A stretch of DNA of 7,339 bases, taken from contig CATVZP010000098.1 in assembly GCA_958348565.1 (NCBI GenBank), positions 1 through 7,339 of the forward strand, read 5' to 3'. Of this stretch, positions 1 through 4,799 are shown in pieces; position 1 is the first letter of the stretch, and every line of letters starts with the position of its first letter. The position numbers and the translations under genes were made by a program. Source of the stretch: an uncultured Collinsella sp. Its GTDB lineage: Bacteria > Actinomycetota > Coriobacteriia > Coriobacteriales > Coriobacteriaceae. The notes under the pieces were generated by a model. The model saw only the letters and a list, made by a program, of their open reading frames with translations, was not told where the DNA came from and did not search any database.

Positions 1-155
1 GCCGCGCGGCAAGGAGATATATTGCCAGACCGGAGGGCCCCCGCGGTCGGGAATCTGGGCGTACACATTTCCTACACATATTTAAAGCCAGCTTACGTTT
101 GCCAGCCGTTCTCTACCGCTCACCGAGGGTCTCTTTATAGTGAAGCGTCATATGG
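1..155. other. Repeat-rich intergenic segment, no convincing gene
   Basis: No recognisable gene product is encoded here. The segment opens with a perfect 10-bp palindrome GCCGCGCGGC (1-10), then an inverted repeat GGCAA/TTGCC (8-12 and 22-26), and GACCG/CGGTC arms (28-32 and 44-48). Direct repeats follow: TACACAT at 62-68 and 73-79, 11 bp apart, and GCCAGC at 87-92 and 101-106. The plus-strand frame starting at base 1 is open to a TAA at 157-159. Within it a TTG at 22 sits five bases after AAGGAG, which would give a 45-residue peptide. Its codons (ATA, AGG, TTA, ACA) are unlike the neighbouring genes, so I do not call it a CDS. It could be the end of an upstream gene or a dispersed repeat. 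No U-tract terminator for the mutase gene is visible. Confidence 0.4.
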
Positions 156-1556
156 CTAAAGCTGATAGGCTCCCTTAGCCAGGGCACAGCCGGCATCGAG
201 TAACTCATCGCGCTCCTCCACCGAGAACCCCTCGGCGTATACGCGAACCACCGGTTCGGTCCCGCTAGGGCGGATCAGCAGCCAGGTGTCATCCTCGAAT
301 GCCAAACGTAAACCATCCATATGGCTTACAGCCTGCGGCGCCTTGCCGCAAATCGATTTGGGATTCATGCCAGGAAGCAGCGTTCGCAGCGATTCAGCGT
401 CTTCTGCCTCAAGGCGCAAATCGCGACGCCCATAGCTCGTCTTACCAAAACTGGCCTCGAGCTGATCGACCAAAACGCCCAAGGGCGCGCCCGTCTTTGC
501 CATAAGCTCACACAGAATCAGACAAGCAAGGATTCCATCACGCTCGGGCATATGCGCGGCGATGCCGATACCGCCGGCCTCCTCGCCTCCCATGAGGACG
601 CCGCCCTTCTTCATCTCTGCAGCTATGTATTTGAAACCGACCGGCTTAACGGTCACGCGACAGCCAAGCGCCTCGGCAATGCGGCGCACGAGCGTCGAGC
701 ACGAGAGATTGACGACGACACGCCCCTCCAAATTGCGGAATTGAACGAGGTCGCCCAAAACAAGCGCCATGATTTGATGCGGATGTATATACCTACCGCG
801 TTCGTCGACCGCGCCGATACGATCGGCATCGCCGTCGGTTACCAGGCCCGCGCATGCCCCGTCCTCGACAACCGCACGCTCGCAGGCGTCCACCCATGGC
901 TCAACAGGGTCGGGGCAAATGTCCTCTTGATCGGACGACTCTCCGGCATGAATCTCGTGCACCTCGACGCCTAGCTCCCGCAGCAGGTCGGCAAGATATC
1001 CCTGGGCCGCGCCGCCCATGGGGTCAACCACCACACGCAGACGAGCGGCTCGAATGGCCTCGGCATCGACAAACGATGCCACCGCCTGCATATAGTCAGG
1101 AATAATATCCGCGGTGCGATAGCTTTCCTCGATTCCCATCGGCTCGGGGGCCATGGTCTCTTCGAGCTCTTCGATGACATCCTGATTGGCCGTCGAGCCA
1201 TCTCCCATGCGTAGTTTAAGGCACAGATACCCCTGAGGATGATGGGACCCCGTCACCATGAGCGCACCGCAGGCCTCGCCGTCATACGCCGCCGCCCACG
1301 TAAGGGCGGGGGTTGGGACGGGCCGAGATGCGAGCACTGCGTCCAATCCGTGAGCGGCAAGCACGCCTGCCGCAAGCTCAGCGAACTCGCGCGCCTGCGG
1401 CCGGGTGTCGAACCCTATATATACTGTTTTGCCGGGATTGATCTTTTGCCACAACTCGCCGACGGCATCGGCAATGCGGGCAACGTTGTCGGCGGTAAAG
1501 TCGTCGTCGACGCGGGCGCGCCAACCATCAGTTCCAAAATGAATTATCGCGCACAC
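156..1556 (-). CDS. Phosphoglucomutase/phosphomannomutase family protein
   Basis: This is a cytoplasmic alpha-D-phosphohexomutase, expected to interconvert sugar 6-phosphates and 1-phosphates through a phosphoserine. From the GTG at 1556 the product is 466 residues, normal for the family. The four signature regions are in order: N-terminal FGTDGWR (7-13), serine loop VTGSHHP (101-107, Ser104), metal loop DGDADR (241-246), sugar loop GGEEAGG (323-329), and phosphate-binding RPSGTEP (429-435). The reading frame is open further upstream, to an ATG at 1640. I prefer GTG 1556 because GAGG lies nine bases before it and homologues begin just before FGTDGWR. The serine loop (usual TASHNP) and sugar loop (usual GEESG) are altered, so substrate preference is uncertain. 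The gene is separated from the next upstream gene by a terminator, so it probably has its own promoter. It may feed glycogen, exopolysaccharide or wall-polymer synthesis; that is inference. Confidence 0.9.
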   Translation of the reverse strand: MCAIIHFGTDGWRARVDDDFTADNVARIADAVGELWQKINPGKTVYIGFDTRPQAREFAELAAGVLAAHGLDAVLASRPVPTPALTWAAAYDGEACGALMVTGSHHPQGYLCLKLRMGDGSTANQDVIEELEETMAPEPMGIEESYRTADIIPDYMQAVASFVDAEAIRAARLRVVVDPMGGAAQGYLADLLRELGVEVHEIHAGESSDQEDICPDPVEPWVDACERAVVEDGACAGLVTDGDADRIGAVDERGRYIHPHQIMALVLGDLVQFRNLEGRVVVNLSCSTLVRRIAEALGCRVTVKPVGFKYIAAEMKKGGVLMGGEEAGGIGIAAHMPERDGILACLILCELMAKTGAPLGVLVDQLEASFGKTSYGRRDLRLEAEDAESLRTLLPGMNPKSICGKAPQAVSHMDGLRLAFEDDTWLLIRPSGTEPVVRVYAEGFSVEERDELLDAGCALAKGAYQL

Positions 1557-1595
1557 GCGCAGACACCTCACAGTGTTTGGATCATGGTACGCATT

Positions 1596-1605
1596 GGGTA
1601 TACCC
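1596..1605. promoter_or_regulatory. Short palindrome GGGTATACCC upstream of the mutase
   Basis: This perfect 10-bp palindrome lies 39 bp before the preferred GTG start of the mutase, in the only spacer where its promoter could be. On the minus strand TATACC (1602-1597) could act as a -10 with TTGCCG (1623-1618) as a -35, but the spacer is only 15 bp, so the promoter reading is weak. The GGTAT/ATACC halves resemble those of the larger palindrome at 3096-3115, with different spacing. Confidence 0.2.
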
Positions 1606-1678
1606 GCAACGCTTGCCCGGCAACCTACCAAAACCGGCATTCACCATTTGGGCAAATGCTACCGACGATGTGCAGGCA

Positions 1679-1707
1679 ATAAAAAACCGCCCCGTATGGA
1701 GCGGTTT
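1679..1707 (-). terminator. Rho-independent terminator after the methyltransferase gene
   Basis: Read on the minus strand, a 10-bp stem AAACCGCTCC / GGGGCGGTTT (one T-G wobble pair) closes an ATAC loop. It runs straight into a T-run, six Ts counting those in the stem. It starts seven bases beyond the stop codon of the homocysteine methyltransferase and ends that leftward operon before the mutase gene. Confidence 0.9.
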
Positions 1708-1713
1708 CGACCT

Positions 1714-2607
1714 TTATATATCGAGCGCCTCGGCCATCGCCGCCGTGGTGATCGCCGTGGTCCCACAGCAACTGCCCACCATTGCGGCACCGGCATGCCT
1801 CCATTCGATGCAAGCACGCGCGAAGGCTTCGGGATTCTCGCGCCACACAGGGCCATCCTGAGTTTGGACCGGATCGCCCACGTTGGGACGTACCGTGACG
1901 GGCGTAGTCGCCGATGCAACCATCCTGGGCACTGCCACGTTCGCGGCCGCAAGTGAACAGCAGTTAACGCCAACCGAGTTTGCGCCGTGCTTTTCGGCGT
2001 ACAAAACGGCAGCCTCGATGTTGAGGCCATCGCCTAGCAGGTCGCCTTTATCGTCAACGACAAAACTTACCAAAACAGGCATGCCGTCGGCGGCATCCTG
2101 GGCGCCGGCAAGTATGGGCTGCAAATTACGGATAGACGTCACCGTCTCGATCAGCAGACCGTCAACACCAGCATTGAGCAGGGCGTATGCCTGCTCTCGC
2201 GAAATGCCTCGGATTTCTCGATACTCGGCAGAGTCTTCGGCAAACCACTCAATGCCGATCGGGCCCATCGAGCCCAGCAGCAGCTGAGGGTGCGCCTGGC
2301 GTGCATCGTCGACGGCACCGCGATTGACCTCAGCCACGGACGGCGTAATCTGATCTTGCTTGAGGGCATAGCTTGATGCCTGAAAGGTATTGGTAATGAG
2401 CACCTGCGCACCGGCGGCGACATACAGGCGATGGATACGAGAAACAGTCTGCGGCTCGGCAAGGTTCCAAAACGCCGGTGGGATGTCGGCGGCATCGTAT
2501 TCACTCATCAGCACGCTGCCCATGGGGCCCTGCGTCAACAGGGTCTCGCTCGACATGCGGCGCATAAGTTCCTCGCCGCCGGGACGGTTGTAATAACTCG
2601 TATCCAT
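1714..2607 (-). CDS. Homocysteine S-methyltransferase family protein
   Basis: This is a zinc-dependent methyltransferase of the S-methyl_trans family (MmuM, BHMT, MetH N-terminal module), expected to transfer a methyl group to homocysteine to make methionine in the cytoplasm. The 297 residues cover a single TIM-barrel module, about the size of MmuM. Zinc ligands are visible as Cys216 in GVNCC (213-217) and Cys280/Cys281 in GSCCGTT (278-284). The LLIET element (151-155) supplies the conserved Glu154. The methyl donor cannot be read from the sequence; S-methylmethionine or a methyl-folate are the family options. The usual DGAMG near the N-terminus is QGPMG (26-30), so an Asp is lost. The start is uncertain: ATG 2607 is 12 bp after the regulator stop but lacks a well-spaced ribosome site, whereas ATG 2565 (Met15) follows GAGG by five bases. 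It is the second gene of an operon with the DtxR/MntR-like regulator. Confidence 0.88.
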   Translation of the reverse strand: MDTSYYNRPGGEELMRRMSSETLLTQGPMGSVLMSEYDAADIPPAFWNLAEPQTVSRIHRLYVAAGAQVLITNTFQASSYALKQDQITPSVAEVNRGAVDDARQAHPQLLLGSMGPIGIEWFAEDSAEYREIRGISREQAYALLNAGVDGLLIETVTSIRNLQPILAGAQDAADGMPVLVSFVVDDKGDLLGDGLNIEAAVLYAEKHGANSVGVNCCSLAAANVAVPRMVASATTPVTVRPNVGDPVQTQDGPVWRENPEAFARACIEWRHAGAAMVGSCCGTTAITTAAMAEALDI

Positions 2608-2619
2608 ATATGTGTTTCG

Positions 2620-3042
2620 CTATTCCTCGACGCTGATTCCCTGTTTTTCGAGATAGGCGAGCCAGCGGCTCATCGTGTCCTCGGAAAGCGCATGTTCCAT
2701 CATGCACGCCTCGGAATCGGCCCGCTCAAAATCGACGCCGAGCTCCTGGACCAAAAACGTACGGATAAGGCGATGACGGTACCAGATAGCCGTGCCGACC
2801 TCGCGACCACGGTCGGTCAGGATGACCTTGCCGTAATGCGATTGCTCGACAAGCTCGGACGCCTTAAGCGCCGAAACCGCCTTATTGACCGATGCCTTGG
2901 AGACACCAAGACGCTGCGCGATGTCGACCGATCGCACGCCATTGGCCTCTCCTTCTTCGTTTTCGATGCGAACCATGCACTCCAAGTAGTCTTCGTTCGC
3001 CACTGTTAGGTGCAGCTCGCGCGAGCTATTTGTCGTATCCAT
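2620..3042 (-). CDS. DtxR/MntR-family metal-dependent transcriptional regulator
   Basis: This 140-residue protein is the short, MntR-like form of the family without a C-terminal SH3 domain. Residues about 16-80 form a winged helix-turn-helix (SVDIAQRLGVSKASVNKAVS, 38-57, includes the recognition helix). Residues about 87-133 form the dimerisation and metal-binding domain. Aligned by eye, the ligands are Asp18 and Glu21 (MntR D8/E11 pattern), His90, Glu116 and His117. The position of MntR Glu99 is Cys113, as in DtxR Cys102 (ACMMEH versus ACRWEH). It should therefore be a Mn2+ or Fe2+ sensor that binds DNA when metal-loaded; which metal is open. The ATG at 3042 follows GGAAGG closely. It leads the operon with the homocysteine methyltransferase and diverges from pepT across a palindrome that may be its operator. 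Confidence 0.9.
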   Translation of the reverse strand: MDTTNSSRELHLTVANEDYLECMVRIENEEGEANGVRSVDIAQRLGVSKASVNKAVSALKASELVEQSHYGKVILTDRGREVGTAIWYRHRLIRTFLVQELGVDFERADSEACMMEHALSEDTMSRWLAYLEKQGISVEE

Positions 3043-3073
3043 GACCTTCCGTCCCTTCTGCTTTCAAAGGCTG

Positions 3074-3079
3074 ATTCTA
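3074..3079 (-). promoter_or_regulatory. Possible -10 element for the regulator operon
   Basis: On the minus strand this reads TAGAAT, five of six matches to TATAAT. It would start transcription about 25 bases before the regulator ATG at 3042. No good -35 lies 17 bp upstream; CATACC there is part of the palindrome at 3096-3115, so a protein bound to the palindrome would contact the -35 zone. Confidence 0.35.
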
Positions 3080-3095
3080 CCCCATCCAAGTGTCG

Positions 3096-3115
3096 CGGTA
3101 TGCCGTGGCATACCG
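3096..3115. promoter_or_regulatory. 20-bp palindrome, candidate operator between regulator and pepT
   Basis: The sequence CGGTATGCC-GT-GGCATACCG has perfect 9-bp arms around a 2-bp centre and lies in the 120-bp divergent spacer. It touches the -35 zone of both candidate promoters (3074-3079 minus, 3116-3124 plus). Dyad operators of about this size are typical of DtxR-family repressors, so autoregulation plus control of pepT is a natural inference. The sequence itself does not obviously match the classical DtxR or MntR boxes. A different regulator cannot be excluded. Confidence 0.55.
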
Positions 3116-3124
3116 TGCTAGAGT
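3116..3124 (+). promoter_or_regulatory. Possible extended -10 element for pepT
   Basis: TGCTAGAGT has the TGn extension followed by TAGAGT, four of six matches to TATAAT. Initiation near 3131 would give a leader of about 32 bases containing the GGAG ribosome site at 3151-3154. There is no recognisable -35; that position is occupied by the palindrome at 3096-3115. Confidence 0.35.
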
Positions 3125-3162
3125 TCTTGTTGCACACGACGACCAAGATTGGAGCGGTCTTT

Positions 3163-4410
3163 ATGGAAAACAACGCCACGAACCCCGACGTCCTTGAGCG
3201 CTTTTTGCGCTACGTCCAAATCAACACGCAATCCGAGGATGCAAACTGCGATCAGGTGCCTTCGAGCACCGTTCAGTTTGACCTTGCCAACATCCTGGCC
3301 GAGGAGCTGCGCGAGCTCGGCGCGACCGATGCCCATGTGACCGAGCATGCTTACGTGTGCGCGCATATTCCTGCGAGCGCGGGCGCGGAGAACAAGCCCG
3401 CCCTGGGCCTGATCGCACACCTCGACACCACCGAGGCTGCGCCGGGCGCCGGTGTGAAGCCGCACATTGTGCACTACGAAGGCGGCGACCTGGTCTGCGG
3501 TACCGTTGACGGCAAGCCTGTGGCCATGAGCACCGCCAAGCTTCCCGCCCTGAACGACCTTGTGGGTGAGGACTTGGTCTGCAGTGACGGCACCACACTG
3601 CTGGGCGCCGACGACAAGGCCGGCGTCGCCGAGATCATGGCGCTTGTCGCGCGTATCGCTCAGGACCCCTCGCTGCCCCACCCCGCACTCGGCATTTGTT
3701 TTTGCCCGGACGAGGAGATCGGTCACGGCGCCGAGCTGTTGGACATCGAGGCCTTTGGCTGCAAGTACGCCTACACGGTCGACGGCGGTCCCGTTGGCGA
3801 GCTGGAATGGGAGTGCTTTAACGCCGCCGAGGCAACCGTTCGCTTTGAGGGTCAATCCATCCATCCCGGTGACGCCAAGGGCCGCATGGTCAACGCGGGC
3901 AATCTGTTCTGCGACTTTAACGCGCTGCTCCCTTATGCGCAGCGCCCGGAATACACCGAGGGCTACGAGGGCTTCTATCATCTTGAGGGCGTGTCTGCAA
4001 CCGTCGACCACGCTACGGCGCGCTATATCGTTCGCGACCACGACGCGGCAAAGTTCCAGCAGAAGCTCGCGCTGATTGATTCCGCCGCAGCCCTGCTCAA
4101 CCAGCGCCTGGGCGATGAACGCGTGACGGTCGAGATCAAGCAGCAGTACCGCAACATGGCCGAGATCGTGCGTGACTACCCCGAGCTTATCGATGTCGCC
4201 AAGGAAGCCTACCTTGCCTGCGGCATTGAGCCCCAGGTACTGCCGATTCGCGGTGGTACCGACGGTGCGCAGCTGTCGTTCCGCGGCCTGCCCTGCCCCA
4301 ACCTTTCCACGGGCGGCTACTGCTACCACGGCGTTAACGAGTTTGTCCCGGTCAGCTCGCTCGTCAAGATGACCGACGTCCTCCAGGAACTCGTCGCCCG
4401 CTTCGCATAA
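3163..4410 (+). CDS. pepT: Peptidase T (tripeptide aminopeptidase)
   Basis: PepT is a cytoplasmic dinuclear-zinc M20 peptidase that removes the N-terminal residue from tripeptides. The product is 415 residues, close to the usual 408-411. Metal and catalytic residues are in place: His86 and Asp88 in AHLDT, bridging Asp150 in LLGADDKAG, Glu184/Glu185 in CPDEEIG, Asp207 in YTVDGG, His234 in SIHPGDAKG (start of the lid domain, roughly residues 220-330), and His389 in YCYHGVNEF. The GGTDGAQLSF motif (364-373) is also typical. The ATG at 3163 follows GGAG by eight bases and matches the family N-terminus (VLERFLRYVQINTQS). The frame is open upstream to 3010, but that extension crosses the regulator start and palindrome and is not coding. 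The gene is monocistronic, with a terminator 26 bp after its stop. Confidence 0.96.
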   Translation: MENNATNPDVLERFLRYVQINTQSEDANCDQVPSSTVQFDLANILAEELRELGATDAHVTEHAYVCAHIPASAGAENKPALGLIAHLDTTEAAPGAGVKPHIVHYEGGDLVCGTVDGKPVAMSTAKLPALNDLVGEDLVCSDGTTLLGADDKAGVAEIMALVARIAQDPSLPHPALGICFCPDEEIGHGAELLDIEAFGCKYAYTVDGGPVGELEWECFNAAEATVRFEGQSIHPGDAKGRMVNAGNLFCDFNALLPYAQRPEYTEGYEGFYHLEGVSATVDHATARYIVRDHDAAKFQQKLALIDSAAALLNQRLGDERVTVEIKQQYRNMAEIVRDYPELIDVAKEAYLACGIEPQVLPIRGGTDGAQLSFRGLPCPNLSTGGYCYHGVNEFVPVSSLVKMTDVLQELVARFA

Positions 4411-4436
4411 GCCTGGCTGCACAATCCCAAAAGACG

Positions 4437-4474
4437 AATCGCCCCGTCCTCACCAGAGAACGGGGCGATTTTTT
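4437..4474 (+). terminator. Rho-independent terminator of pepT
   Basis: A perfect 11-bp stem AATCGCCCCGT / ACGGGGCGATT is topped by a smaller CTC/GAG helix in the loop and ends in a run of six Ts. The minus-strand reading lacks an equally good T-run, so it acts mainly on pepT transcripts. Confidence 0.93.
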
Positions 4475-4514
4475 GCTGCAATGAGGACAGGTTGACGCGC
4501 GCCAGCCTCTTGAC

Positions 4515-4620
4515 GCAAGGAGTGTCCCCAACTGCCGGCACAAAGGGAACGTCCCCAAGTGCCAAATGCCGCAAGAGTGTCCCCCTTGACTAGTCGTTTA
4601 AGAACGTCCCCAATGACTAC
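4515..4620. repeat. Two tandem ~55-bp GTCCCC modules, REP-like
   Basis: GTCCCC occurs four times in the same orientation at 4524, 4551, 4579 and 4606, every 27-28 bp. The words alternate as AGTGTCCCC (4521 and 4576) and GAACGTCCCCAA (4547 and 4602), giving two copies of a 55-bp module. Each module is preceded by GCAAG (4515-4519 and 4571-4575). Within the first copy GGCAC...GTGCC arms (4537-4541 and 4559-4563) flank GGG-AACGT-CCC. In the second copy TAGTC (4591-4595) pairs with GACTA (4615-4619). The repeat resembles small palindromic elements mobilised by RAYT-type (IS200-like) transposases, though none is encoded here. The rest of the 4411-4799 gap holds two terminators and a hairpin, listed separately, and no gene. 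Confidence 0.6.
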
Positions 4621-4686
4621 CACTACACAGCATCGCAGGTTGAGCCAACGTCAGTGAGCGTCGCCCAAGGCGGACAAGTTGGCATG

Positions 4687-4728
4687 AAAAAGGCAGGGCA
4701 TTGACCTTCTGGTCATGCCCTGCCTTTT
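4687..4728 (-). terminator. Long terminator after the murA-LCP operon, possibly bidirectional
   Basis: Arms of 18-19 bases (AAAAGGCAGGGCATTGACC and its complement, with one bulged T) flank a TTCT loop. On the minus strand the stem is followed by five Ts (4691-4687), serving the LCP gene that ends at 4800. On the plus strand it ends in four Ts and could back up the pepT terminator. Confidence 0.85.
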
Positions 4729-4770
4729 GAATGACAAATTGTCGCCTTGGACGGCGCGCAGCGTCGAGCC

Positions 4771-4798
4771 GTTACGCGGGCTGGTAAGCCCGCGTAAC
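4771..4798. repeat. Perfect 12-bp hairpin just beyond the LCP gene stop
   Basis: GTTACGCGGGCT and AGCCCGCGTAAC are exact complements around a GGTA loop, one base past the stop codon at 4800. There is no T-run on either side, so it is not a canonical terminator. It may stabilise the transcript end or be part of a repeat. Confidence 0.6.
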
Positions 4799-4799
4799 T

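Noticed and set aside
321..974. 217-residue plus-strand frame inside the mutase gene
   Set aside because: It is antisense to a gene with all phosphohexomutase signatures, has no recognisable motif, and is a codon-bias shadow.
1557..1640. N-terminal extension of the mutase to ATG 1640
   Set aside because: The 28 extra residues match no family N-terminus, and GTG 1556 has a well-placed GAGG site.
3010..3162. Upstream extension of the pepT frame (51 residues)
   Set aside because: It overlaps the regulator start and runs through the palindrome and candidate promoter. The family N-terminus and a GGAG site both point to ATG 3163.
3118..4422. 434-residue open frame antisense to pepT
   Set aside because: It overlaps a full-length pepT with every catalytic residue in place. 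High GC at third positions creates long antisense frames, and this translation shows no family motif.
4524..4611. CRISPR-like array from GTCCCC words at regular spacing
   Set aside because: The shared words are only about 9-12 bp, the intervening sequences are under 20 bp, and there are no cas genes. It fits a small tandem or palindromic repeat instead.
4733..4743. GACAA-A-TTGTC dyad in the gap after the LCP gene
   Set aside because: It is too short and has no promoter beside it; it is likely to occur by chance.
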